A DNA stretch of 64,000 nt, taken from contig CAZQXC010000002.1 in assembly GCA_964597075.1 (NCBI GenBank), positions 1 through 64,000 of the forward strand. The letters run 5' to 3'. Below are positions 52,871-61,967 of the stretch, piece after piece. Each line of letters begins with the position of its first letter. Position 1 is the first letter of the stretch. Position numbers and translations under genes: made by a program. The notes under the pieces are model-generated. The model saw nothing but the letters and a program-made list of their open reading frames with translations, was not told the DNA's origin and made no database searches. The stretch comes from UBA2336 sp964597075 (GTDB lineage Bacteria; Bacteroidota; Bacteroidia; Cytophagales; Cyclobacteriaceae).

Positions 52871-54061
52871 TCAGTTTTTAAGCCATTGCTGCGGGTCAAG
52901 CGCGGTAGTGTTTTTTCGGAGTTGGAATCGCAACTCAGAAATTCCATCTCCATTGGACAGCACCTGGCCAATTTCCTGGTTGGTGTTTACCCGCTGGCCC
53001 TTTTTAACATATACTTCTTTAAGTCCGGAATAAACTGAAAAATATTCACCATGGTTTATAATAACCGAGTTGCCAAAAGGCGGTATTACTGCGATGTAAC
53101 GCACTTCACCTTCAAAAATGCTTTTTACTTTTTCGTTTTCTTTGGTTTGGATGTTAATTCCATCGTTTTGAATAATGATACCTTTTAACACAGGATGATT
53201 CTGTTTGCCAAACTTTTGGGATATAAAACCTGCCGCAGGCCAGGGAAATTTTGCTTTATTTTCTACAAATGAATTTGATAACGCAACGGCAGCGGCAGTT
53301 GTAGTAGATTTTGATTCCCGGGCGGCCCGCTCCATCTCTTCACGAATAATTTCATTGATTCTTTTATCGAGTGCAGCAAGTGCTTTCTTTGTATTCTCAA
53401 GATCTTTCTTAAGAGTTTTTTCTTGCTTCTCAAGTGATTTAACCAGTGAGTTTTGTTTTTGCTTAAGATTAACCAGGCTGTTATTTTCTTTAATCTCCTG
53501 ACCCAGGAGTGCATTTTTTTCTGAACGCTTAGATTCTATTTGTTTAACCTGTTCACCTAATTCAGTTTGTACTTTTTGTATTACTTCAACCTGTATTTTT
53601 CGCCTATCGGAATACTGACGCATGTACTGAAGACGCATAATAAGTTGATCAAACGATTGAGCTGAGAATAAAAAGGTGAGGCGGGTAGCACTGTTATTTG
53701 CTTTCTGTGCAGCAAATAACATAGCCGCATATTCTTCCTTTAACTTTTTAAGCTCTTCTTCAAGAGCAAGTATAAATCCGTTATTGTCGGCAATGTCCTT
53801 ATCCAATAAGGAAACTTCAGCTTTGATTGACTCAATAAGATTTTCCTGTACCCGAATACGTTGGTTCAGCGCACTTAATTCTCCTAATGAGCTTTTCTTT
53901 TTGACAGAGGTCTCATCAAGGATTTTTTCAACCTCCTTTATTTTTTCAAGGTTTTGTTGTTTTTCTTTTTGAAGCTGCGCCTTGGTTTTTTTCTGAGCAT
54001 CTGCACTCAGCGCCAATAGAACAAGTATAACCGAAAGCAGTATTCGTTTACCTACGGTCAT
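52871..54061 (-). CDS. EnvC-like murein hydrolase activator (degenerate M23)
   Basis: 396 residues. Signal peptide (about 1-22), a long coiled coil (about 23-250; KTKAQLQKEKQQNLEKIKE) and a C-terminal LytM/M23 fold (about 275-396). The usual zinc ligands are lost: the HxGID position reads NDGIN and the HxH position reads RFQ. This matches EnvC/NlpD-type proteins, which activate amidases and do not cut peptidoglycan themselves. Overlaps the DUF4292 gene by 14 bases. Confidence 0.88.
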   Translation of the reverse strand: MTVGKRILLSVILVLLALSADAQKKTKAQLQKEKQQNLEKIKEVEKILDETSVKKKSSLGELSALNQRIRVQENLIESIKAEVSLLDKDIADNNGFILALEEELKKLKEEYAAMLFAAQKANNSATRLTFLFSAQSFDQLIMRLQYMRQYSDRRKIQVEVIQKVQTELGEQVKQIESKRSEKNALLGQEIKENNSLVNLKQKQNSLVKSLEKQEKTLKKDLENTKKALAALDKRINEIIREEMERAARESKSTTTAAAVALSNSFVENKAKFPWPAAGFISQKFGKQNHPVLKGIIIQNDGINIQTKENEKVKSIFEGEVRYIAVIPPFGNSVIINHGEYFSVYSGLKEVYVKKGQRVNTNQEIGQVLSNGDGISELRFQLRKNTTALDPQQWLKN

Positions 54062-54803
54062 ATTTTTTTGGAATATTGAAAGGGAACTTTAACTCTTTAT
54101 CGCCAACCTCTGCCTTGTTATACTCGAATATAACCGAGGTATTTAGTAAGCCGGCCGATGTTTTGTATAACAAGGATATATTGGCATTATAGGGGAAAGA
54201 TTTTCCGGCTATGGGCTGAAAATTTCCGTAGGTAATGGTCAGTGAGTTATGCGAATCATTTTCCTTTAATTCAACCTTTTGAATTTTCATACTGGTAGCA
54301 CTGATATAATTCAAAACGTCAACCGTTCCCGAAGATTGCTGTAACAGAAAGGTGAGACTTTTTTCATCCACCTCATCCTCCTCTTTAAGTGGCATAAGCA
54401 AATTACCTAAGAAAGCCGACTGAATAACTTTATAGTTTACTTCAAAATTGAACCGCTTCGAAAGTTCGGTATAATCAAAAACGTAATATTCCTTATCTAC
54501 ATTGCTGATAACCGTAATGGAGTCTTTGTTAATTAACACACGACCACCCTGCACGCCTATTACCGTAAAGTTCATCCAGATGACACTATCCTTTCTTACC
54601 CGGATCACCGACTTCACTTCGCGTTCCTTATTTCCGTCTTTCAACAGCATCCTCGCCTTGCCATGGAAATAATCAAAGTCTATCTCCTCAATAGTCAGAG
54701 AAGCTTTGGGTTTAGCATCACTGGTAGGTGTGGTCAATTTTTTACTGCAGGATGTAAAAACTAATGGTAGGGCAATAAGAAAGAGACATGTGAACCTATT
54801 CAT
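54048..54803 (-). CDS. DUF4292-family lipoprotein
   Basis: 251 residues. Lipobox ends VFTSCS (Cys19). The beta-rich body (IEEIDFDYFHGKARMLLKDG; DSVIWMNFTVIGVQGGRVLI; YYVFDYTELSKRFNF) fits DUF4292, a Bacteroidota family with a LolA/LolB-like lipid-binding fold. Gene order TPR-DUF4292-EnvC recurs in the phylum and overlapping ends here show translational coupling. Confidence 0.87.
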   Translation of the reverse strand: MNRFTCLFLIALPLVFTSCSKKLTTPTSDAKPKASLTIEEIDFDYFHGKARMLLKDGNKEREVKSVIRVRKDSVIWMNFTVIGVQGGRVLINKDSITVISNVDKEYYVFDYTELSKRFNFEVNYKVIQSAFLGNLLMPLKEEDEVDEKSLTFLLQQSSGTVDVLNYISATSMKIQKVELKENDSHNSLTITYGNFQPIAGKSFPYNANISLLYKTSAGLLNTSVIFEYNKAEVGDKELKFPFNIPKKYDRR

Positions 54804-56556
54804 AGATTTTTCGGTTGGCGATTTTTTTGTTTAGTAATTCATTGCTGGCGTTAAGCATGCCCTTAGCCTTTTCCCATTGTTGTACGGCCTGATCAACTTC
54901 TCCCAGTTGAAATAGGATATCGCCATAATGTTCAATATGGGTGGCGTTGGCTTTTCCGGTAGCGATAGCGCGCTCAATAATTTTTCTGGCCTCTTTGTAT
55001 TTCTGCCTCGCATAAAGCACCCACGCATGGGTATCTAAGAATGAAGCATTATCAGGATTGTTCTTGATTAAAAGCGTTGACATCTTCTCGGCCTTGTCCA
55101 GTGATGTTCTGCGCAGCGCAAGGTAGTAACTGTAGTTATTAAGCACCATGTAATTATTTGGATCGAAGGCTAATGCCTCATCATAGGCTTTATCGGATTT
55201 GTCGTATTCCTTGGACGCGTTAAAAGCATCACCTAACATAATATTGATTTCACTGATCATACCCGGGTTAGTGGTGGAGAGACTTTTACTTTGTTCAAGA
55301 GATGCTACCGCTTCTCTGTAATTGTGCTTACGCAGATGCGCCAGCCCGTTAAAATAATAAAGCATACTCTGATTAGGATAAAACTCCAATGCTTTCTCCG
55401 ATGTATTGATCACGGCATCAAAAGCCTCCATTTGCGTTTGCAGGTAAAGTAGGTTTTGCCACACTTCGAAATTAACGTCACCAAGTTTAATGGCTTGCAA
55501 ATACTTTTGTTCGGCTTCGCGATTTTTGCCAACCGACAGATAGAGATCTCCACCCAGTATAAATGTATTTACATCATCTGAATATTGTTTTTCCAGTTTC
55601 TCCAGCAGTTCAATGGCAAAGGCTTCTTTAGTAGAATCTGAATTTCCCTTTGTCTTATTGGTGTTTAACTCAGCATTGTACGTGCCCAGCACCATTAGTT
55701 TGCTGGTATAATCGATTTCAGGGTCATCAAAAATTTTTAGTAATAATACCCGGGCTTTTTCTTCTTCATATGTATCCCGGTACAGTCCGGCCAGCATGAC
55801 CGATGCGCTTGAAGCCGAAGCATTTTCTTCCATAAATTTTTCAAGAAAACTGATTGCCCGCGGTAATTGATTTTGCTGTGCCAGTAACTCAGCCAGGCCT
55901 ACTGCATATTGCTCTTCATCCGGAAAAGCTTTTGTTAATTTCTCAGCCTCTTCAATGGCTTCGGGTATTTTGTCCATCTCCCATAAAATGCGTTGCTTTT
56001 GGGTTGAGGATGTTTCGTTTACACCAAAGACGACTTCTGCACGGTTATAGACTTTTATAGCCTCAGTCGGCTTGTTGGAATATTGATAAAGTATGGCCAA
56101 TTCATATAAGTATTCTTCAGTTCCGGGAACTTCCTGAAGCATAGTTTCGTACAGTTGGGAAGCGCGATCAAACTTGGAAAGGTTGGAATAAATACTGGCA
56201 CCCAACAAGTAAAAGAATTTATTTTTCCGTTCGTACTTCAAGGCCTGTTCTATGCTCAGCGAAGCCCTGATTAAATCATCCTGCTTGCTGCCTTGTGCTA
56301 AAACCTCAGCAATTTTATAATGAATGGTGGCATTGGTGGGAAGGATATCAAGCGCCTTTTGATAATATACCAAAGCTTTGGCAAAGTCCTCAAGAATGAA
56401 ATATTTCTCACCTTCTGTAAAATAGAATTCAGCTTCGCGCGATTTCAGACTGGTTGGCGCGGTGGCCTCATCCGCTTTCTTTTTCTTTTGAGCCACCAAC
56501 GACAGCGGGAGCAGGGTGATAAAAAGGATGATGCTATATAGTGTTCTGGTAGTCAA
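54796..56556 (-). CDS. Exported TPR-repeat protein
   Basis: 586 residues. Signal peptide ending SLVAQ. About twelve tetratricopeptide repeats cover the mature part (for example AEFYFTEGEKYFILEDFAKA, ALVYYQKALDILPTNATIHY and YDEALAFDPNNYMVLNNYSY). TPRs act as protein-docking scaffolds. The start is a TTG at 56556; no in-frame ATG gives the signal peptide. It overlaps the DUF4292 gene by 8 bases. Role is probably in an envelope assembly with the two downstream genes. Confidence 0.88.
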   Translation of the reverse strand: MTTRTLYSIILFITLLPLSLVAQKKKKADEATAPTSLKSREAEFYFTEGEKYFILEDFAKALVYYQKALDILPTNATIHYKIAEVLAQGSKQDDLIRASLSIEQALKYERKNKFFYLLGASIYSNLSKFDRASQLYETMLQEVPGTEEYLYELAILYQYSNKPTEAIKVYNRAEVVFGVNETSSTQKQRILWEMDKIPEAIEEAEKLTKAFPDEEQYAVGLAELLAQQNQLPRAISFLEKFMEENASASSASVMLAGLYRDTYEEEKARVLLLKIFDDPEIDYTSKLMVLGTYNAELNTNKTKGNSDSTKEAFAIELLEKLEKQYSDDVNTFILGGDLYLSVGKNREAEQKYLQAIKLGDVNFEVWQNLLYLQTQMEAFDAVINTSEKALEFYPNQSMLYYFNGLAHLRKHNYREAVASLEQSKSLSTTNPGMISEINIMLGDAFNASKEYDKSDKAYDEALAFDPNNYMVLNNYSYYLALRRTSLDKAEKMSTLLIKNNPDNASFLDTHAWVLYARQKYKEARKIIERAIATGKANATHIEHYGDILFQLGEVDQAVQQWEKAKGMLNASNELLNKKIANRKIYE

Positions 56557-56668
56557 TGCAGTGCTGATAAAAATTGAATGTCAAAATTAGTGAATTTTAT
56601 TCACTGCCGGTGTTTAATCTGGCGTTGGTTACCGGGGTTATATAACCGGAAAAATGCGGTGATAAACT

Positions 56669-58168
56669 TTATCCAACGGTCACCTTAAATTTTTTAACTT
56701 CCAAAACATAAATCATACCGGAGAAGATTAGCAGGATAGCCAGTCGTACAGCCAGTGCCACCCAAAAGCTGCTGAATTCAATCAGGTTTACTCCATAAAT
56801 GAGTAACAAGGTAATGGCTATGTAGGTTAGGTCTTTCACAACCGGATAAGGCACCGGGTAATGACGTTGCCCATAGGCGTAGCACACCGCGGCCATCAAA
56901 AAATAGACTATTAACGTAACCCAACTGCTGCCTTCATAACCGGCAATAGGAATCAGAAAGTAGTTCAGCGCAACAGTCAAAACTGCTCCCCCCATGGCAA
57001 TCCAGGTACTGTAATAGGTTTTGTCGGTAAGTTTATACCAGATGGAAACATTGTAATAAATCCCAAGGAAAAGGTTGGCCAACAACAGCACGGGTACAAT
57101 GTGCATGCCTTGCCGATATTCTGCTCGTCTCAGTAAATGTTCCAGTACATCCAGATTAATGCTAACGGCTAACAGGATAATACATCCAAACAAAATGAAC
57201 CCATGCGAAACCTGACTGAACAAGGCTGGTGAATTTTTATCAGCCGCACGTGAAAAGAAAAATGGTTCGGCAGCATACCGGAAAGCTTGCACAGCCAGCG
57301 TCATGAAAACTGAAAACTTATACACCGCGCCAAAAATACCGAGTGCTTCTTCACTGGTAAGGCCCGGATAGAAATTTTCAGGCAACCAAAAGCGTAATGC
57401 CCATCGCGAAAGCATTTCATTGGTTACCCAGGCCAATCCAGCAAAAAGTATGGGATAGGCATAAACAATTAGCGGTTTTAATTTTGGCCAGTTTAGCGTG
57501 ATCCGAAGTTTCGAAAGCGTTTTCCATAAAATCAGAATTAGTGCGGCATTGGCGATGAGGTTGGCGATAAAAACGTAGCCTACCTGCAAATCTGGATTGT
57601 AGAATTGTGCGACCAGGGATTTCAATGCAGGTAAAATTTCACCGCGTAGAATGGCCGGGCATAAACTGAGAAAAAAAAGATTGAGCGCAATAGATAATAC
57701 GATGTTGATCAGTTTGGCAACAGCAAATTGCTTTGCTTTTCCCTCCAGTCGTAGTTTGGCAAAAGGTATGGCCATAACGGCATCAATGCCCAGTATAAAG
57801 GCAAACGAAATGATATAGTTTTCCTTACCGGGATGCTGCAGGTATTCGGCAATGGGTGTAGCAAAGAGTAAGAGCAGACCGGAAAAGAAAATACTGGTAA
57901 GCAAAATGGCACTGGTGGTAAGGTTGAAGATGCCGGGTTCATCCTCCTTATTCATGGTAGCAAAGCGGAAGTACGCTGTCTCCAGTCCGTAGGTGTAAAG
58001 CACATTGAAAAATGCTACATAGGCATAAAACTCAGTAATCACACCATACTGGCCGGTAGCGAATACATAGGTGTAATAGGGAACGAGCAGGTAATTGAGC
58101 AAACGGCCGAGAATACTGCTTGCACCATAAAGAATGGTATCCTTTGTTAGTTTCTTTAGTTCTCCCAT
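56669..58168 (-). CDS. Polysaccharide flippase-like membrane protein (MATE/Wzx superfamily)
   Basis: 499 residues with about 12-14 TM helices, starting LKKLTKDTILYGASSILGRL, the usual start of oligosaccharide-flippase proteins. Residues NEMLSRWALRFWLP and FRYAAEPFFFSRA are typical of the group. It likely moves lipid-linked sugars across the inner membrane. Divergent from the cargo gene. Confidence 0.88.
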   Translation of the reverse strand: MGELKKLTKDTILYGASSILGRLLNYLLVPYYTYVFATGQYGVITEFYAYVAFFNVLYTYGLETAYFRFATMNKEDEPGIFNLTTSAILLTSIFFSGLLLLFATPIAEYLQHPGKENYIISFAFILGIDAVMAIPFAKLRLEGKAKQFAVAKLINIVLSIALNLFFLSLCPAILRGEILPALKSLVAQFYNPDLQVGYVFIANLIANAALILILWKTLSKLRITLNWPKLKPLIVYAYPILFAGLAWVTNEMLSRWALRFWLPENFYPGLTSEEALGIFGAVYKFSVFMTLAVQAFRYAAEPFFFSRAADKNSPALFSQVSHGFILFGCIILLAVSINLDVLEHLLRRAEYRQGMHIVPVLLLANLFLGIYYNVSIWYKLTDKTYYSTWIAMGGAVLTVALNYFLIPIAGYEGSSWVTLIVYFLMAAVCYAYGQRHYPVPYPVVKDLTYIAITLLLIYGVNLIEFSSFWVALAVRLAILLIFSGMIYVLEVKKFKVTVG

Positions 58169-58219
58169 TTTGGTTACAACTCTTCCCGGTTTGGTATTCA
58201 GAAGTCAAAAATGGGTAAA

Positions 58220-58253
58220 ATTTCAAACTTTTATTTGAAATGTGACCATTTCA
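58220..58253. repeat. Overlapping inverted repeats in the flippase-cargo divergent gap
   Basis: atttcaaa, 6 bases, tttgaaat (58220-58241) overlaps a second element, tgaaatg, tgac, catttca (58236-58253). Three copies of the word ttgaaat or its mirror make a candidate operator for either divergent gene. No binding protein is implied by the neighbours. Confidence 0.5.
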
Positions 58254-58312
58254 GGATTTGGTTTAAAAATTGTGTGTGTAGTAGTCGCGTTATGTTAAAG
58301 GGTTATTTTTCG

Positions 58313-58320
58313 TACTTTTG
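58313..58320 (+). promoter_or_regulatory. Candidate -7 box for the type IX cargo gene
   Basis: TACTTTTG fits TAnnTTTG, 21 bases before the GTG at 58342. It supports that GTG as the original start. The -33 element is not clear. Confidence 0.5.
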
Positions 58321-58341
58321 TAGAATTATATATTTCATATT

Positions 58342-59509
58342 GTGACACGTTTTGCACTTTTAATCTTCTTTCTGCCCACATTGGCATTATCTCAGGCAAC
58401 ATTTACAACTACCGGTAATTGGGACAATGCTTCAAACTGGACTGGCTCTAATCATCGGTGACGATGTCAACGAAAATGTGACCATCAATAATAATAGAAC
58501 GGCTTTCATTCAAACTGGATTTTCATACACAATAGGTAATTTGAGTTTCGGGAACTCTTCGGGCCTCACCATTGACGCAGCTGCAACTTTAAATGTTGGA
58601 GACGCATCAAATCCGCGTAACCTTACAGCAAATAACACAGCAACGATTACCGTAACAGGAACCCTTATCATATGGGGTGATTTGGTCGTGAACAATAGTC
58701 TTTCATGGAATATTACAGGCACAGTAATTATCAAGGGGAATGTCATCATGAATAATGGTGCGTCCATTTCTGTATCAGGAAATTTATCGGTTGACGGAGA
58801 TTTTATAGGTGGAAATAATACCGATGTAACCATTACAGGAGGGGGTGGTGTAAGTGTTGGCGGTACAGTAGATGTTGGTAATAATTCAAATTTAACAGGC
58901 CCTCCTGGTTCATTCACTGCAGGTGGTTGTAGTCAAGGAGGCGGAAGCAGTTTCTGTAACAACGGAGTGCTTCCTATTGAACTTCTCTATTTTAACGCCT
59001 CCTCAATTGAATCTGAGATCAACGTGACATGGGGAACTTCAAAAGAAGAAAATTTTGATTACTTCATCGTTCAGCAATCTAAAAATGGTGAGGAATATGT
59101 TGATTTAGGATCTGTACTTGGTGCAGGTTACAATACAGCTTCAAGAATTGATTATACGTTCGTTCATGATCAGCCCTTATTGGGATCTAATTACTACCGT
59201 TTGAAGGCCGTAGATTTGGATGGCACGTTCGAGTATTTTGGCCCTGTGGTGGTCAGCTTTGATGGGCTAAGAAATGTTAGCGTTTATCCAAATCCGGTAA
59301 CAGAGGATTATCTCAACCTTGAACTCAACTTTAATCCAGGCGAAAATGCTCGCATTGTAATTATGAATTCATTCGGTGTATCGGTGGCAAATTATACGAA
59401 TGTCGGAATCCATACCCGAATCGAGTTGCCCACGCTTTCAGCGGGAGTGTACTTCGTAAAGTTTCAGTCAGCTGGACTGAATGAAACGCGCAGGTTTATC
59501 GTTCAATAA
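58342..59509 (+). pseudogene. Type IX secreted surface protein, broken by a +1 frameshift
   Basis: From GTG 58342 the frame reads a signal peptide (MTRFALLIFFLPTLALSQ) and TGNWDNASNWTGSN, then stops. The body continues in another frame from about 58454 (IGDDVNENVTINNN). Removing one base, most simply the C at 58453, gives SNIGDDV and one continuous protein of about 389 residues. The body has Asn/Gly/Thr-rich beta-helix-like repeats, then a Por_secre_tail sorting domain (VYPNPVTEDYLNLEL; LSAGVYFVKFQ). The gene is broken, or the assembly has a one-base error. Confidence 0.8.
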
Positions 59510-59533
59510 AATGTTTTCATTACGGTTCAAGTA

Positions 59534-60493
59534 CTAAGCTTCCTGGGTTAAAAGCTCGGGAAGTTTTGTTAGAATCTCTGCCGTCATTTCCTTGAGTCCG
59601 AATTGGTGTCTCCAACCCCAGTCTTTCCTGGCGGACGAATCATCAATTGATTGTGGCCAGCTTTCAGCTATACTTTGTCTGAAATCCGGGTTGTAGGAAA
59701 TCATAAAGTCTGGAATGTGCTTTTTGATTTCGGCTGAAATCTCAGCAGGTGAAAAACTCATGGCTGAAATGTTGTAGCTGGAACGAATCTTGATTTTTTC
59801 AGCAGGAGCTTCCATCAAGTCAAGGGTTGCTTTTACGGCATCGTCCATGTACATCATGGGCAGATAGGTATCTTCCTTCAGGAAGCATTCAAATTTTTTA
59901 TCCGTCAAAGCTTTGAAGAAAATGTCTACAGCATAATCGGTGGTACCGCCACCGGGTTTTGTTTTGTAGCCAATCAACCCCGGGTAACGCAAACTGCGCA
60001 CATCAACGCCTTTGTTTCGGAAATACCATTCGCACCAACGCTCCCCGGCTTGCTTACTAATGCCGTAAATGGTTGTCGGATCCATGATGGTATCCTGAGG
60101 TGTGTTTTGCTTGGGTGTTGTTGGTCCGAAGGCTGCAATGGAGCTAGGCCAGTACACTTTGTGCAACTGAAATTCAACGGCTGCATCCAACACGTGCACC
60201 AATCCATCCAGGTTTAAATGCCAGGCAAACTTGGGGTTCTTTTCACCCGTGGCGGATAGCACGGCAGCTAAATGATACACCTGGGTGATTTCATTTTTCT
60301 TGATAAAATCGAATAGATTCTTTTGTTTGAGAACATCCAGAATTTCAAAATTCCCCTGATTTAGAATTCCCTGCGGATCCTTTATATCGGTGGCAATTAC
60401 ATTGTCCTTGCCATATAAATTCCAAAGTCCTTGTGTTAACTCTGAACCCAATTGTCCGCCAGCGCCTATTATTAGAATCTTGTGTTTTTTCAT
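59534..60493 (-). CDS. tdh: L-threonine 3-dehydrogenase, SDR (epimerase-like) type
   Basis: 319 residues from ATG 60493. Rossmann motif GAGGQLGSEL (10-19), catalytic YxxxK as YGISK (Tyr143, Lys147), and the segment YPGLIGYKTKPGGGTTDYAV, which is typical of the short-chain type threonine dehydrogenase. It oxidises L-threonine to 2-amino-3-ketobutyrate with NAD+. It diverges from kbl, whose product uses that compound; this pairing supports the call over a sugar-nucleotide epimerase. Confidence 0.9.
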   Translation of the reverse strand: MKKHKILIIGAGGQLGSELTQGLWNLYGKDNVIATDIKDPQGILNQGNFEILDVLKQKNLFDFIKKNEITQVYHLAAVLSATGEKNPKFAWHLNLDGLVHVLDAAVEFQLHKVYWPSSIAAFGPTTPKQNTPQDTIMDPTTIYGISKQAGERWCEWYFRNKGVDVRSLRYPGLIGYKTKPGGGTTDYAVDIFFKALTDKKFECFLKEDTYLPMMYMDDAVKATLDLMEAPAEKIKIRSSYNISAMSFSPAEISAEIKKHIPDFMISYNPDFRQSIAESWPQSIDDSSARKDWGWRHQFGLKEMTAEILTKLPELLTQEA

Positions 60494-60570
60494 GTTGTGG
60501 ATTGGGTCGAAAGTTAAAGAATTTTGGCTTTTTACTACCAACTGTTAGGTTCACTTTTGGGGGAAGCGAT

Positions 60571-60619
60571 TAACTTTGCGCCACTTCACCCCAACCCCTC
60601 TTCCGGGAGGAGTGGGGCT
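60571..60619 (+). promoter_or_regulatory. Candidate -7 box and hairpin leader of kbl
   Basis: TAACTTTG (60571-60578) fits TAnnTTTG. The following leader holds a CCCCAACCCCTC / GGAGGAGTGGGG imperfect inverted repeat (about 60589-60617), which resembles a common Bacteroidota intergenic repeat. It would fold in the kbl mRNA, ending about 25 bases before the ATG. Confidence 0.45.
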
Positions 60620-60641
60620 TTAAGTTGATAATAGAAAGTCT

Positions 60642-61859
60642 ATGTATAAAAAGCTAAAACCTGTATTAGAGAAAGAACTTGCTTCTATTAAGGAAGCAGG
60701 GCTATTTAAAAAGGAGCGCATTATTATTTCTCCGCAAGGGGCCGATATAAAAATTGAGGCCCGCCTGCCGGACGGGCAGGGCGGAAAAGAGGTTATTAAC
60801 TTCTGTGCGAACAACTATCTCGGCCTTTCATCACACCCCAGAGTAATTGAAGCAGCTAAACGTGCTATTGATACCCATGGCTTCGGTATGTCTTCTGTAC
60901 GGTTCATCTGTGGTACACAAGACATCCATAAGGAGCTGGAAAAAAAGATTTCTGATTTTCTGGGCATGGAAGATACCATATTGTATGCCGCAGCCTTTGA
61001 TGCTAACGGTGGGGTTTTTGAACCCTTGCTTGGCGCAGAAGACGCCATAGTTTCGGACGAATTAAATCACGCTTCTATTATTGATGGAGTTCGGTTGTGT
61101 AAAGCCATGCGGTACCGCTACACGCACAACGACATGAATGACTTGGAAAAGCAATTGCAGGATGCAAAGGCTGCCGGAGCGCGACAAATACTCATTGTTA
61201 CCGATGGGGCCTTCTCTATGGATGGAACCATTGCCCGTTTAGATTTGATCTGTGACATAGCCGATAAGTATGAGGCTTTGGTGATGACGGATGAATGCCA
61301 TGCCACTGGTTTTCTGGGTAAAACCGGAAGGGGTGTTCCTGAATATTGTGGTGTAATGGATCGGGTAGACATTATTACCGGTACATTAGGCAAAGCACTG
61401 GGTGGAGCTTCAGGCGGATTTACTTCCGGAAAGAAGGAAATTATTGAATTACTGCGCCAGCGATCACGACCCTATTTATTCTCAAACACGCTGGCACCTT
61501 CTATTGTAGGTGCTTCTATTGAAGTGTTTAATATGCTTTCGGAAACAACTGCTTTACGTGATAAGTTGGAAAGCAATACAACCTATTTTAGAAATGAGAT
61601 GACAAAAGCCGGTTTTGATATCAAACCGGGCGAACATCCTATAGTTCCCATAATGTTGTATGAGGCTCCTCTTGCACAAAAGTTTGCTGAAAAGCTTCTG
61701 GAGAAAGGAATCTATGTCATCGGCTTTTTCTTTCCGGTGGTTCCGAAAGGAAAAGCCAGAATTCGCGTACAGATTTCAGCGGCTCATGAAAACCATCATC
61801 TGGAAAAAGCCATACAGGCCTTTACTGAAATTGGAAAAGAGCTGGGTGTTTTGAAATAG
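60642..61859 (+). CDS. kbl: Glycine C-acetyltransferase (2-amino-3-ketobutyrate CoA ligase)
   Basis: 405 residues. Type I PLP enzyme of the alpha-oxoamine synthase family. PLP-binding Lys is about 251 in ITGTLGKALGGASGG; INFCANNYLGLSSHP and FGMSSVRFICGTQ are typical of Kbl. It cleaves 2-amino-3-ketobutyrate with CoA to glycine and acetyl-CoA. It is about seven residues longer than E. coli Kbl between ADIKIE and EVINFC; the extra residues (ARLPDGQGG) are encoded by a palindromic repeat. Confidence 0.95.
   Translation: MYKKLKPVLEKELASIKEAGLFKKERIIISPQGADIKIEARLPDGQGGKEVINFCANNYLGLSSHPRVIEAAKRAIDTHGFGMSSVRFICGTQDIHKELEKKISDFLGMEDTILYAAAFDANGGVFEPLLGAEDAIVSDELNHASIIDGVRLCKAMRYRYTHNDMNDLEKQLQDAKAAGARQILIVTDGAFSMDGTIARLDLICDIADKYEALVMTDECHATGFLGKTGRGVPEYCGVMDRVDIITGTLGKALGGASGGFTSGKKEIIELLRQRSRPYLFSNTLAPSIVGASIEVFNMLSETTALRDKLESNTTYFRNEMTKAGFDIKPGEHPIVPIMLYEAPLAQKFAEKLLEKGIYVIGFFFPVVPKGKARIRVQISAAHENHHLEKAIQAFTEIGKELGVLK
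60761..60784. repeat. REP-like palindrome within the kbl coding sequence
   Basis: cctgcc (60764-60769), 5 bases, ggcagg (60775-60780), with further pairing of the outer ccgc and gcgg. It shares this core with the intergenic repeat at 15722-15741. It reads through in frame as ARLPDGQGG, near residue 40-48. Confidence 0.75.
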
Positions 61860-61967
61860 CCGATTTCTTTTTTAACCGTCTATCTTCATGATTGGATTTC
61901 TTATGAAATAGTTGAAATCTGTTTAAGGTTTAATTTCTATATTTCACTTCTTAAACCTATTTCATTC

